A stretch of DNA of 64,000 nt, taken from assembly GCA_020055645.1 (NCBI GenBank), contig CM034549.1, positions 9,823,501 through 9,887,500 of the forward strand. The letters run 5' to 3'. Positions 34,701 to 49,264 of the stretch are shown here, in pieces. The translations under genes were made by a program, and so were the position numbers. The stretch's first letter is position 1. Every line of letters starts with the position of its first letter. A model generated the notes under the pieces. It did no database searches. It had not been told where the DNA came from and saw only the letters and a program-made list of their open reading frames with translations. The DNA is from Tomocerus qinae. Taxonomy: Eukaryota > Arthropoda > Collembola > Entomobryomorpha > Tomoceridae.

Positions 34701-37700
34701 CTTATCATCATCGGGATAATATTATCTACATCATGCTTAGCTTATCTACAATATTTTCAATTTATATTCCGTTTGTAAAAGTGGATAGGTAAAATGTAAC
34801 TAGATATACCAGGCTAGAATTGCGTGAGACTAGAATTTAGATAGAAATACAAGAAGGATTTTTATAAAAATATTGTTTACATACAAATACAACGAGTTAG
34901 GGAGGGAGTAGTGCATAACCAGGTCAGGTAATGTTCAGATTGCACAAGAAGTACTTTATTACATGAGTTTCAAGTTCATGATTGTTGCAAATCGCACCTC
35001 AATGTTGGTATGCTATTTTAACTTTATTGCACTTGGCTACAAATTTCGCCGTGCGTGATAGAATTTGCATTGTAGTCAGAAAGAGAAGAGGGTTGAGTGT
35101 CGGATGGGACAGATAAGGGATTAATATAAAAACAAGAAAATAAAAACGACAGTAATTAATTGTTTTTGCAGGTGCTTTTGCATAATTATGCCAGCGCCAT
35201 GGGATGGGATGAAGCGTCGTCCAGTTCTCTCTGTCCAGAGTGACATTAATGCTTTTGTGGTATACAGAATATAAATTCAAATGACCTTTTACGGGTAATG
35301 GACAGTAGACATAAAACCAGCATGCATGTCGCATCACATCATCTCATAGGTACAAAGAGACACACCAACCACAAGGTTCTTGTCATTTTCTACTGATAAA
35401 CACATGACGCCTACACGCTTGAGCATAAATTATGTCTTTAGGTACTTCTGCTTGAATTAAATATTCCAGCATTTGGGAAGTAAGTATTTATTACTCAAAA
35501 ATGAAATAAGATAACTACTAAATTAAGTATGTGATAATCTATGTGACAAAAGTAGGAAGACAAAACGTAGTAATAGCAAAATGGCCAATTTAGTCAGGAA
35601 ATAGAAACAGGTGGGACGCAGTCTCATTATGGACAAATTGGATTTAAAGCGGAATTGCCAATAAAACAGGAACATAAAATAGTACCACAAGAATAATGAA
35701 CAAGGTTCTTTTTTAAGTGATAAGTTACATTACGCATAAACCTTATACAAACCTTGTTCAATTACTAGGCGAGGCATCTAATTACGTGTCTTCTTAATAA
35801 TCTAAATAAATTCTACATAAGGAAATTAGGGACAGTGTCTTTAGAATAATTTGGAGTCAAGCCGAATCTTTGACAGCTTTTCACCATTAATTGCTATAAT
35901 TAGCACTAAAAAGCATCTTATTATGAATTGTACGAAGAGTTTCATAACTCTTGTGCCTCCGCCATGAATTAATTAGCCTTTGTAGACACATCTAAATAAA
36001 GCTTGGTCAGCTGTTGACAGTGATTATCGTCATTCACTTGTGATCATGAGAAAAACAAAAATTTAGGTTAGTTAGATCAAACAAGGTTTTATATGCGCGT
36101 GTACTAGAGTGAAGATCTTCTGTCCTTTCGCAATCACGTTAGTATTATTATTCTTTGTTGTTGTAGTACCTTCGTTGTTTGTGGACGACAAAGTATTCAC
36201 TCTTTATTAGCACATGCACGACAAGGACAAGAGACGAGGACGAGATTCGTAACAAACAGCTTTAACACTTAAAAGCAATAATATAAGAAATACAAAGTAC
36301 TAATAGCTGAAAAGCAAGTTTGGTTTAACTACGAGATTTACGTCATTATGCTGATAGCACACTAAATAAATAAAAATCATTTCAATCCTAGCAGCACTAG
36401 CTACACGGCATACACAATGTAATAAAATATATACCTAGCATACTTACCTATATTATTATGGTTGTAAGTAGTCAGTGGAAATGCCTCTCACAATCAGTTG
36501 TCTGGTGGGTAGTCTTCTCCATCCTTACTAACAAGCTACATACCAATAAGCATAAAATTGACAGACCAGTTTAATTTATCTCAAGTAATTCCTACATCCT
36601 AGTATTTACAAGCGCCTGACTAGTTTCAGCTTGCTTTACTCGCTAATACTTTCTAAAAGATTACTCATGCGAAATGGTGGAAATTCCATTTCAATCAAAT
36701 ATTGATGAAAAGATACGCAATTTCTGTCTTAGCTACAATGCAACATGTCTTAAAGACTTTGCCCTCTAACTGCATTCAATTGCAATTTAAGTGGATCTTA
36801 ATGAAGACAGGATTACACAACAGCATAGTAGAATTTTTATTTTTGTTATTTAGTTCATTAAGAATTTTGTCAAAAAATAAAATGTCAATTATGTATGCAC
36901 ATTTCAGGTTCACCTGCTCAATCAACCACAATCTGCAGTAAAATTAAAGCATATTAATCATTATGGTCAATTTATGTCAATGATATTGTCTGAGTTTAAA
37001 TTGAACCATGTCAATAATCAATTTTGTAAACAAGAACTCCACAGGTAGCTACTTAATACCGTTTTCTGGTTTATACTACGCATCAGTTGTAAGACAAGGA
37101 CTAAAGACGGTTAATTAGTATTGTCTGTAATATTACAGTTACTTTTATTGCGTGTAATGACTACTTACACACATACCGAAGCCTGTGATTAATTTTTCTA
37201 CGTTTAAATTGATGCAGTTCTTTTTTTTCTGTCGAAATTATTACATGTGCAATTGACACTATAGATTAAACTTGACCAAGGTGTTTAGGTATTTAGAATT
37301 ACAAGGTTTTTTAAATACAAACAAATGATAGTGGTCATTGCTGATTGTAAATACTAACGAGCTGTAAATTGACTTGAACCTACCTCAATGAACTTATACC
37401 TATTTAAGGTTAATGTACTGCTTTTGTTTTGCCAGACTAAAATATGTTTTTTGCCAATTCATCTTAAAATATTTGAGATATGCGTCTGTAATGTTGAACG
37501 TGACAAACTTGTTTCCTGGTTGTTGACCATCATAATATCCCTAACCTATCTCTACCTCTGTTTTTAGTAATATGTCATCGATTACCTACTGTGTACTACG
37601 ACTCAGACGTATTAAACTTGATATTTCTGTCGAGAGTGGCGACAGTTAACTTTTGTAGATTTTTATGTCACCATATCATGCAAAAATATTGATATGTTGT

Positions 37701-40700
37701 GGAAATGCATAACAGCATACTGGAATTGCAAGAAAATTGATACAACCTTAACAAGTAGAACCACTCTTTGTGTAATAATATGCAAATTAATTACTTGCAT
37801 TGAAACCCATCAAAATTTTAATTGCGTTTTATTTTGCAATTCCGAATATTTACTATTCTATTTCAATACCTCATTGACACTGACCTTATTTAGTTCTAAT
37901 TTTCTAAGGGAATTCCCTTGATGATGACCCAGCAGGTGTAAACTGCTTTTGTCTTTGCTAAACACGTTTGTGATCTCTCTTTGAGCTGAATACCGACGGT
38001 AGCTGTTGTATTGAGACTAAAGCAGACGTCATATGGTGCAGATTTTCCTTATTTTCTTTTTTTATTTTCATCTTTCTTTAAAGCCCAATAACATGTTTAC
38101 CAAGTTGCACTCGAAAAGTGTACTGTCACTCAGAATTTGAAAATGTTATGTAACAGAAAAAAGTAGGGGATCATGGCATAAAGTACTTAGGATTTTTATT
38201 AGTACAACTTAAAAAAGTGCCACTTTTCACACCGTAAATTGTGGGAAGATATTATATTATCGACCTGGGAAAGACTTTATAAGAGCCCAATTATGTCCTT
38301 CTAACTTCTAAGCTCGGATGAAACATTTATTAAATAAATTTTACTTACGTTTGAGAATGATTCATAAAGCATTATTACAACTACCAGGTTTTACCTAACA
38401 AAGGAGAAAAAATAGGTTGCGAAAAAGCAACACCTATTCCTTATTATAATGTATTTTAATGATCGTCTTATCTACTAAACCATTTTGTTCCCGTAAAAAA
38501 ATAATCCTCCGACAGTTTTTGATCTCACGTACAGATGAACCTTAATGTTTTGCAATGTACATTAAAAAAGTAACACGCTACATTAAATTATTAGTACCTC
38601 TTAGTAGCTTTATGAATTATTTTCAAAAATCAAGTTTCCGAACAATGCAGGTACTCATTTATCATGGCTTACTTCAATTATGTACCACCATCTCAACTCT
38701 GCACCTTTGTAACAAACACTTTTTTATGAGACTAATAAAATGCTTAGGACAAAACAGCTTAAAAGTCGGCAAAGTCTTGTGACGAATAAGGAAATAAAAA
38801 AATTGGTGTAACACACTTTTAGGATGGAAAATGGGCAAAAAGAAGATCGAGATTTTAAGCTGAGAACTTTTGATTTATAGTATCTTTACTGTTTAAGAGC
38901 GTCAGGTTAACAAAGATCAAAACAAGTCTGACATTGAATGACGTCCATCACGTTACACTTTACCAAGTAGCAATTGGTAAACAAATTCTTTAGAGATGTT
39001 CATGTCAAGTGCAATCGAATAGGAAATGTAACTGGATTTCCCTGACAGATATAAATTAGTTTTTAAGAAAATGCAAAATGCATCAGAAACTTAGTGAAAA
39101 ATCTCTAATTAATTCCCAGGTTAAATATTTTAAATATTTCATGCGTCGTCTTGTCATTTTATCAAGGAAAGGCTCTAAATTGATAAATATCTAAGTTAGA
39201 ATTGAACTAGAAAGGTTGCATGGAAAAATAAATTAGTATCAGTGTGCATAAGTAACTAATTTGATTTTCCTATGCGTGTTTGTATTTGTGCATTCGTTTG
39301 CAACGATATGTTTCCTGCAAGCAATAAAATGTAGTGCACTTGTACTGCTAGATTAAATGCAGAGTACACTTAAATTATTCTAAGAACTGTGAATTGCGTA
39401 AGCAGATCAAAGGAAAACAAACATCACAGGTACTTAACGAGCAAAAACTGTGGCAATTCAATTTGGCTCTTTCTGAGGTTGATGACTTTTGCATACAATA
39501 GTCAAAGACAATGGCTAAAACGTTTCCTACGTGCTCAAAATGAACTTCAATCAAATTGCACTTAGTACTGAGTTATTTTTGTCCGTATGTTCATCTCTTC
39601 ACACATTGTTAAACAAATAATTACAGCACTAAGTATTTCATCTAGACGCAGTATTGTTGAATGAAGCAGTAATTATGCAAACTGCATTAAAATGCATATT
39701 CATTCGTGACACTCATTCATATACAATCGTACAGCCGTACTAGTGTACAAAATGTCGGTGCAAATGTACGCAAATACTCTGGAGGGAATTCGTAGAATGT
39801 TAGTTAGGAAAACCTCAGTAAACAATAATAATAGCATATGTGTGCTAACTATGAGTTTACCAGTGATTCATACACTTTTCAACGTTATTAAGATGTATAT
39901 CTCTTGTGACTATTTTAGTGGGAAAAATTCCGTAATAATTAGTTGGGTGTTTTAATTCTATGCTATTTTTTAAAGCAAAGGAAAATAACAGTATTTGTAG
40001 TCTATCTAAAAACATGCATAAAATACATGCATTCCTACGCGTGTCAGGAGTTAAGCGTGTGTAATGAGGATAAACCCATTTCCTTCCCGACTACTACACT
40101 AGGCATAAAAACCATTAGAATCTTCATCAGGGTTTAATTGTGTCACAAATCATTAAAATTTTTAATGTTAATAATTTATGCACATGTTGATGCATGCTAC
40201 AATACAGTGTTAATAAGAACAGCGTTTTAGAGTTGAGTAAACCGACAATAGTTCGATGCGGGTGCAAGAAATGGACGTAACCATGCATTAAATGCAATAA
40301 ATATGACTATTGATGCCCTTTTATTGTGTTAATACATGAACAGGTTTATAGATACATAAAAACGCAGCACTGGTAAGGCAGGGGGCGGTCTCAATATATT
40401 ATAGTAGTATCCATTGTTTCAAATTAGTATAAATTGTGACTCTAAGCGATTGGATACTTTTATACCTACTTGTGGTGCAGATACATTGTTAGGTACAACT
40501 ACTGAATAGCTGAATAAGTATTAGCTTCTACGAGTAGAAAATATAAATGCCACAAATTCCTAAACTATTTTATGATTGAAGCATAAGCAATCTTGATTTT
40601 TGCAAACGAAAAGAAACATTAGATTTCCTGAGAAATGCACCACTTGAAAAATGACTTGATCCAGGTTTTCCCCGGTCATGACACTGACCTGAAAATCCCA

Positions 40701-41764
40701 AGTAAGTTGTCTATGAACAGCAGTTTATACGAGTTTGCTCACAAGAGAGATGTACCCAAAGAATTAGCCTTAATCCTACACATTCGAAAAACCAACCCAT
40801 TTTGGTAAATGATGAGTCGCAACCACGAGGAAAGATAAAGAAGAAGCTGCATTAGTCATTGTACCTCTATGTTAGCATCTTTAAGATAGCCAAAGGCAGC
40901 GCATTGTGTGCACGCTCGTCTGATGGCAATGAAACGTCTTATCTCTCCTTCTGCGGTTGTTGGGTTTGACTTTTGCATTTTGATTCCACAAGAGTTTGCA
41001 CATCTTATTTCCTCTGTAAATAAGCTTTAAACGGTACGTGTTATCCGGAGTCTTAACTAAAATGAATTGACAGGACACAATAATGAGCGAGACACATCAT
41101 TGTTACTTTACGATAGATTGTCTGAGTTGTATGTATTATCAAGTATACATGATGAAATTCTCCCACGCAAAAACATCAAAACTGTGGGGATACCACAAAG
41201 TTCCTTCCAAGTTCAATGCAACTCTTTAAAAAGGGAGTTACAGGAAAAAATTAATTTTTCCTATCCGCAGTACTTTCCAGCATTAACCTTATTCCTTGTA
41301 TTTTGCTTTAATTAAGAGTGTAATAAATCCCATTTGACAAGTGACACTAGAATGGACTTTCCTTCAAATACAAGATTTAATTATCAAGACTACATTTTCA
41401 ATTGACACTTATCTATAGTAAAAATAGGTTGGCCATGTTCAACAGTTGTCAATTGATGTTTGTAAAGGCCAGTTGGATACAGTTAATAAATGACCTTCTA
41501 AAAATTCGTGTTCTCATAATAATAAATGTGAAGTTAACGAAATGTTCATAATAACTATTAGGTAGCTAATAGCGAGTACAATGGACGGGTACCTATGTAT
41601 ATCGAAGAGATTATCATAAAAACATTGCGTAAGTACCTGAGTCTTCCTGTAGGAAATCTGATGAAAAACATATTTGTCTAATGATGAGGTAAAGGTACTC
41701 AGGCCGTCCTCTCGAACTGACTAATTGCATTTAAGGTTAAAGACAAAGTAGTATAGACACCGAC
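31713..41764. other. Gene-poor stretch of about 10 kb
   Basis: Many short AT-rich frames, none with a recognisable domain or a consistent splice model. Two fragments look gene-like but stay unsupported: a possible coding exon at 33107-33161 (plus) and a signal-peptide-like minus-strand frame ending near 32817. No tRNA or rRNA was recognised. Confidence 0.45.
33107..33161 (+). CDS. Possible isolated first coding exon
   Basis: ATG followed by 18 codons (MTDAQLRKLLIKQDGKYKG, last codon split) ends at a good donor, AAAG|GTACAA. The peptide composition is protein-like, but no partner exon in phase could be identified downstream. Function unknown. Confidence 0.2.
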
Positions 41765-42069
41765 ATGGACACTCCACACTGTCATGACACATCACGAGGA
41801 ATTCTGAGGAAGCGACGAGCAAAACCAGAGGAAAGACCCAACCAAGTTGCTCAGTATGTGGAATTTCTATCCCCGTTCTTCGATTAGAGTTTGCTTGCTT
41901 TGGTGAGTAAAAAAGTTTTAACGATATACTAGAATCTGTAACATTGCAATTAAATAGGGTTTATTGTTGTGACGAGCAAGCTGAGCTTGAATGGCAGATG
42001 TTACTCGATAAAATCAGGGATATAAAAGAACAGCAAGAAAATCTGAGACAGTTTAAGCGTAATAAGTAG
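41765..42069 (+). CDS. Small two-exon protein, basic and coiled-coil-like, unknown
   Basis: Exon 1, 41765-41853, codes MDTPHCHDTSRGILRKRRAK and ten more residues, ending at donor CTCA|GTATGT. Exon 2, 41958-42069, begins after AAATAG and codes VYCCDEQAELEWQMLLDKIR and more, ending KRNK and a TAG stop. Phases agree and the sum is 201 nt (66 residues). The N-terminal half is Arg/Lys-rich (RKRR could be a nuclear localisation signal). The C-terminal half is a charged amphipathic helix with coiled-coil character. The splice model rescues sequence that would otherwise end in a stop just after exon 1. I do not recognise the family. Confidence 0.5.
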
Positions 42070-43049
42070 CAACAGGTATTAGAAAATTAGATTGCAAAAC
42101 CCACATTGAAATACGTAAATAGATCATAGTAAGATAAGTTTTATTGTTTCTACACGTTCTTCTGTCGCATTTTATTAGGATTGGGAATTCTACGCTGTGA
42201 ATCAAATAGACAAAGCTAGGTTGGAAACCGGTTTCCCATTGGAAATTTAAGTCATTCGCACAATTACACGGCAAGTAAGCAGAAGAGTTCTGCAAATTTC
42301 CACCGAAGACATCAGATCCACATCACATCACACAAAGAAACTGCATGAGGTGTTTAGCAGATGGGGAAGGGTGTATATGTAGTCAGATCTGCACGAGAGA
42401 GGATAGGAAATATGTGTCATGCACTTTTCATGCACACTCTTATAGCATATGTAATCATTCATTGAAAAGGGAAGGAATCCCTCTGCTCGCATGTGACAAC
42501 AAAGATATACCAACCAACGTTATAAAATCAACAGGCAACTCAGACTTTCAGATTAGATTCTCATTTACAGTCCACAAGGCATCACATCACTCAATAACAA
42601 AGACTCAGTCCAGGTGTCTTAACCACAACAAATCTCAACAACTACCATCCTAACTTTAGACAAGATTTACGAAAGTGTGCTAGATTTTATAGTAAATTAT
42701 ATATTTACTTATTTATCTATTTAGGAAATCTCCAACTTTTACAGAAAATTCTCACGTGCATAGCAATTACCTCTTTCTGGAGTCAAGTTCAATACCTCTC
42801 TACTTAAGTGCTCTATTTCTGCAAATTAATTGGTTATTTCCACGTTCGTCATTTACGATTGTAATTTTTCCGGAAAAAGCACTGAGTATTAAAATTACTC
42901 CAACCTGGACGATATTCTTTAATTGCGTCTTTACTGTGAGAGTGATAGGTCTGTGCTAAAATTACACCTCCAAGTGGGAATAGTAAACTTGTCTTGAAAC
43001 TTTAATACGACAACTGTCTGAAAATAAAACACTCTAACCAGCAGTAACA
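42070..43049. other. Intergenic region before the Patched-domain gene
   Basis: Some short frames but no recognisable product. It probably holds the promoter of the Patched-domain gene. Confidence 0.4.
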
Positions 43050-46000
43050 ATGGGAGTTGTCAATCGCGTACTCACGCGAATGTTTTATCGTCTCGGAGAG
43101 AAAATTGCAAAATCTCCAAAGTATTTTATTGTTCTTCCTATTCTTTTCACATTTGTTTGCGCAACTGGACTCCTCAGATTGAAGTATGTAAACGATCCTG
43201 AATATCTTTATACCGAGACCGACGGAAGAACTCACCATGAACAACGGGCAGTCGATCGCCTATTTCCACCACATTATAAAGATCGATTTGATCCGTCAAG
43301 ACTTGCCACGATCGGACGTTTTGCAAGGTAAATAATGTTCCAGTTAAAATTCCTTTTCAACTAAAAATAGCAGATCCCTTATTTCTAACAAATCTGTAAT
43401 GTTGTCCAATGTCCGGATTTTATTAATCGATTAATATAGCTTATCAGTTTAGCGTTACGGTAGGTCAGAAACTCAAAAAAACTAAATTAATATCAGCATT
43501 TGTATTCATTCCATGTATCAATCATAAGATAACTGTTGTGATGCAAAAAAGCAGTTTTTCCATTTCAGTTTCTCAGATAGCAGTCTACTAATACAGTAAT
43601 GTGTATTGTGTGTATGTCCAAATTACAGTAAGCATTTGCACGAAATGACCTCGAATATTACCAAATATGAATTCATATCGGAAATATTTTCTTCCTTTGT
43701 TTCTTGGCTTTATGTCAAATTGTGCATATGATTCTGTGAATCACATTAAGGTTCAGGTGTGACTAAGCAAGATCAAACAGATAATAACCTAATAAATCTC
43801 ATGTGATCAGGTTCATGTACATAATGATTGTAGGTGAATCACCCAATTAATTATTAGGAACAAAGATCAATAGTGTACCTGGTCACGCGGAATTAATATA
43901 TAATATATCATTCAATTTTCGGATGTAAAAAAGCTTATTAATTGTGATATAGTTTAAATAGGAGGATAATTGACAGTTAGTGCCTTGAGCTTGATGCATA
44001 CTAATGTTACCTACTTTACTTATTAGATGGGAATAATGTAGGAACACTTGGGGTACCTACATTAAGTACCTAAGCAAAAGAAACAATAAATATATAATTT
44101 ATATACCTATTGGATTCCCATCGCTAGCTGAAGTCTCATTTTCACAGTATGTGCATAAAAGTAGTCGTAGTAAATGCAAGATTACAATGTTAGGCTAGCA
44201 AAAGGTAGCTCAGACGAATCGCGACCTTCACTGTACAAGAATGAGAAGTAGTGATTTACCACTACAAAACAGTAGAACGTAGCTAATAATTATCTGCATA
44301 ATATCTAAATGCTCTGTTTTGTATTCTGCACACAGAATTCAGGAATATTTAGCAACAAGTTTTTGTTTACGTTTATAATATACGTTTTACTTACATTGTC
44401 TTTGTGTAAATATGTAATAATAAGTAGCACACTTATACTAATTAAAATTGCCAACATGTTATTGCTGTCCAGTGTCCAGCTCGTGGTCAATTCATTTTGT
44501 ATAGCAAATAAGATAAAAAAAGATTTTGACGAGAGAGTTCCTTATTCCTAGAGAACCACAAAAGTATTTTCCTGTTATGTTGGCGTACGGAAGTGTAATA
44601 TTTGGAACTGGCCATAAATATTATAAGGACTAAACCAAGAAAATTAATCTGTACTAGTAGTAAAATATGCAAAAAGTTCATTAGCATATTTAACTCTGTT
44701 ACGTATTTGTAACATGGATATGATATAAGTAAACAAATACCAACATGTGGCAAGATTTATTTGGAGAGATATCTTGGCCCGTTCAATATACCGTCCTGAG
44801 TAACTGCAAATGGTCTTTGTAAACATAGGAGTGTAACAATAGGACTGCTTGTGTCCTAATTCTAATGTGTATGTATGTAAGAGTGTATAGGAATGAGATG
44901 AGATGTCCATATTCGTCTTCTGTCACGAGGTACTTTGATTAGAAAAGAGAAAGGGTTGCTTATTGTTATTATGAGTTCTAATCTCAACGTTCATGGCCGG
45001 AAATGGTAATACATCTAATCTATAGGGATAGGCATAACATTCTGGCACCCACAAAGTAATGATGCTTTTTAATGATGTCGAGGTACCTTAACTAACTATT
45101 ATTTCATTTGCAAAGAAAATAAAACTCTATTAAATCATTACATTAGGTAGGGCCACGGGAAATTCATTCGCCAGGATTAGTTAAGGCTATTTGGCATAAT
45201 AATTACATGTTATCTCGAATTAATATCCGTCCTAGTCGTATGGAATAATAATTCGATAGCTATACTATTAAAGCATTGCGAAAATTAATGACATAAGGTT
45301 TATTGTTCAGGATTAATAAGGTAAAGAGATTAAGGATTAAATACGAAAGTTGTCTCGATCAATGTCCTACTAACTATTGACATAATACTAATAAAAAATG
45401 GTATATGAACATGTGTATGCATGTGCAGATAGGTACCTTTGACATATTTGGATATTTTATAATTTAAACGTGAACTACTTTGAAATTGTACCTGTAATTT
45501 ATTGAAAATAGGTCTTCATTATACGGTCTGTTCTTTTTAGATTTATTGTTACATCTAAAGAAGAAGATCAATCTTTGCTAACTGAAAAGGCTTGGAACGA
45601 GATTCTCGCTCTCGATAGTTTACTACACTCTGTTACCGTTAGCTGGAAAGGAGAGAAATACAACTACAGTTCAATTTGTGCTTCTTGGTTTGGAGATTGC
45701 TTTGAAAATGAATTCTTGGACCTTGCTGATCAAATGGGACAGATTGAAAATGGCACAGGGAAACTCAGCTACCCTATCGTATTCAATGCAAAGACTTTCA
45801 AAACCCATGTACTACCCCAGTACTTTGGCGGTGTCACTCTCAAGCCTGACAATTTCTATGTTGATAGTGTCAAAGCGGTTTTATTAAATTATATTGTCGC
45901 TGTTGATTCCGATGAAGACAATGACAGGTAAAATCAATCAACTTTTGTACATACTAAAGTGTTGAATTCTTTCTAAATACATATAATTGCCATGTGGAAA

Positions 46001-49000
46001 ACGAATATCTGTAAATGTCTTAAATTATAATTTTACAGGGGAAAACTTTGGGAGCGAAAAGTGGTGAAGACAATCAATGCTTATACTAAAACGTTTGAGG
46101 TGCTTAAAATTAGAGTGATGACATATGAATCGCTACCTGCTGAAATGGATTACAATACATTTGCAATTGTGCCTCATTTTGTTGTGACCACTCTACTCAT
46201 GGCGCTCTTTACTATTGTTACGAGCATGATGTCGTAAGTAAACTACTTAATTATTAAACAGTTATAGAGTTATAGTTAACCCGACAATTAGTTCATATTG
46301 GAATGCATATGCATGCTAAAAGTTTCCTGCAGTAAATTGCATGTATTATGTAGTACTACTGTGCAATTTAAAGTAAGATAGAACTATGTAATGTACTGGG
46401 TAATCAAAATTAAGTGGCCTTTTTTTGCAAACATACATTTAAATTTGCAACTTTTTGCACGTTTCAGTGACTGGGTGAAATCAAAACCTTGGCTGGGACT
46501 TACGGGAGGAGTTAGTGCTCTATTAGGCACAATTACTGGCGGAGGAATCATTTGCTACACAGGAATTGAATTTCATGGGGTATTTCCAACTTTTCCTCCT
46601 TCACACATTCATACTTTACTTGTAATTCGTGTTTACATGCATCGATTTGATATGTTATAAAACTTAAAAGCAATTTTTGTATGATTTCTACAGATTCTGT
46701 TAGCAATTCCATTCCTTATGCTGGGAATCGGTATCGGTAAGTAAATAATGCCACTTTTATACATACTTGCTGAATTGATTCGAAAGAAATAATATTGACA
46801 TCATTAAATTCCATTTTTCTCAACAGATGATACTTTTGTATTGCTTGCTTCGTGGAGAAGAACATCCTCAGAAGATCCCGTTCCTAAACGATTAGCCGAA
46901 TGTTATTCCGATGCTGCTGTTTCAATTACGATAACTACTTTGACCGATATGGTCAGTTTCTATGTGGGAGGTGAGCTTCAATTCTAGTTTCGGTATCATT
47001 ATCATAATATAATAGATAACAGAATTGTAATGGATTTTTTTTTCTTAGCTCTTACCACAATTCCAAGTATCCAAATTTTCTCGATTTATGCGGGGACGTG
47101 CATAATTTGCATTTATGTATACCAGCTGTGCTTTTTTGGAGGAATAATGGCCATTTCTGGTAATTACTAAACATATTTGTTAATATAATTAATAAATAAA
47201 TTAAAAACAACTGTTTTTATCTCTCGAATTTCCATATTTTCCTTTTTCTAGGATACCACGAAGCCCAGAACAGACATTCAGTATTGTGGTGGATTGAAGC
47301 TGTTCCAAAATCTAAGGCTGGTAAGGAAAAGAAAAATTTTAAACTAAAACTATACAACAAATATTTATGCGGTAAATGATAATTTTTTCAATTATTCCAA
47401 ATAAACAGATAGCATTCCTAAACTGTACCGTATGTTCCTGACTGGTGGAGTTGACAAATCAAATCCATCCAATCCAAAGGATACCAATGAAAATGCAATG
47501 ATGATCTTCTTCCGGGATACCTTTTCGGATTTTATATTTCATCCTTGCACAAAATTTTTAATTTTGGTTACTTTTGTAATCTACATTGGAGTGGCAGCTT
47601 GGGGTATCACAAAAATGGAAGTTGGATTAAGACCTGAAAGAATTGTACGATTTGATTCATATGTTGCCGATTATATGTTGGCAGAGGAAAAATACTTCCG
47701 ACTATTTCCGCACAGAATTCAGGTTCGAAATCAGGAATTTAGTACATGAACATTTTAAAGGACATTTTTTGTAGAATTTTATGGAAATGTCTAAAATGTT
47801 ATATTGCTTATTGCAGGTTGTAGTTGACACTCCTTTGGATTTCTCGCAAAAAGAAAACCAAGACAAAATAAACAGACTATTAGGCAATTTCTACAAAATT
47901 GACCAAATCAGTGAGCTTTGGAGTGAAAACTGGCTAAGGGACTTTAATCGCTACATCGAAAATTATAGCGAATTTTACGATTTCAACATTACGACTGAAG
48001 CGGATTTTATAAACACGCTAACCAACGATTACCTCAACGAGAAGTCTCCAACTTCTCTGGATATTCTATTCAACGAAAACAAAACCAAGATTCTAGCTAC
48101 CCGTTATATAATCCAGAGTCAAAATGTTTTTACAATTACACACGAAAAGGATTTGGTAGTCATGCTACGAGAAGTTTGTGCTGAAGCAGAAAAAGATGGA
48201 CTTACGGTCACAATTTACCAACCATTTTTCCATTTTGACGATCAATTCATAGTAATTGGACAAATCACAACCAAGCTAGTCGCCGTTGCTGCTGTCGTCG
48301 TAATGTTTGTGGCTGTAAGGACGATTGATTTTAAAATTAGCACAATTAATTATTTTTACATCCTATATTGAAATTAACCTTGATTACTTTTGTTATAACA
48401 GATTGTCTTCATTCCTAACTTGATTTGCTCCATAAGTGTCCTGTTTTCCATTATAAGTATCGAAATAGGAGGTAACGCATTTTTTATTTCTACTATTACT
48501 GTACTCTGTTGATTTACATGTGAACAATAATTAATAATTTGTAAATTGTTTGCAGTTCTTGGATTCATGAGTCTTTGGCAAGTGAACCTTGACCTTGTGA
48601 GTGTCATCTGCTTAATTGTAAGTCATAATTTTCATACGAAAATTGCATGGTAAATATTTGTTTCTTCGTGTCAACAAATCATTTACTTTACTTGGGTATT
48701 ATTTACGTCATTGCAGATGTGCATCGGATTTTCTGTGGATTTTTCTGCTCACATAAGTTATGCATTTATTTCATCTGAAGCTGATACGACTCGAGACAAG
48801 ATGAGAGAAGCAATGTTTTCTCTCGGTTTACCTATAATGCAAGGAGGTATCTCCACAATCATTGGTAAGAACAAATAATGAATCGGCAAATCTTTTTTAT
48901 TACCTTATACCCTAATGCGATACGCATGTACATATTTTAATGTACGTTTTTGCTTAAATATACTAATTAACATCTGTGTTGCATAATAATAGGTATTGCA

Positions 49001-49264
49001 GCTTTAGTCGTGGCCCCATCGTACATTTTCCAAGTTTTCTTCAAAGTTAGCGTTCTCGTAATTGTGTTCGCAGTTTGGCATGCACTATTTATCCTACCTG
49101 TCCTACTCTTGTTACTGAAGCCAGGAAAAGGAGTCAGTTGCTGCTGGAATAAAAGCAAAACCTATAATTTAAATAATCCTACTAGTAATTACACAAATAA
49201 TAATGAAGTACAGATAACAGAGAAGGAAAAGAATAAAATCAAACAAATAGTAACGATATCTTGA
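43050..49264 (+). CDS. Patched domain-containing protein (PTCHD/PTR type, RND transporter family)
   Basis: Fourteen exons: 43050-43327, 45541-45927, 46039-46233, 46468-46579, 46694-46736, 46827-46970, 47049-47159, 47252-47320, 47409-47722, 47817-48314, 48402-48471, 48556-48617, 48717-48864, 48993-49264. They total 2703 nt (900 residues), all in phase. A first membrane helix (YFIVLPILFTFVCATGLL, about 25-42) leads into a large extracellular loop. The sterol-sensing-domain block follows and includes the GIGIDDTFVL motif, with acidic residues typical of transmembrane helix 4, at about 335-344. A second loop and second helical bundle carry GFSVDFSAHISY at about 764-775, the helix-10 counterpart. 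The family moves lipids or sterols using cation gradients. Nematode PTRs and DAF-6 shape cuticle and glial tubes; the substrate here is unknown. AATAAA lies at 49661-49666. Confidence 0.9.
43328..45540 (+). other. First intron of the Patched-domain gene
   Basis: Intron of 2.2 kb, far longer than the other introns of this gene (all about 300 bp or less). No gene or repeat is recognised inside. Confidence 0.6.
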
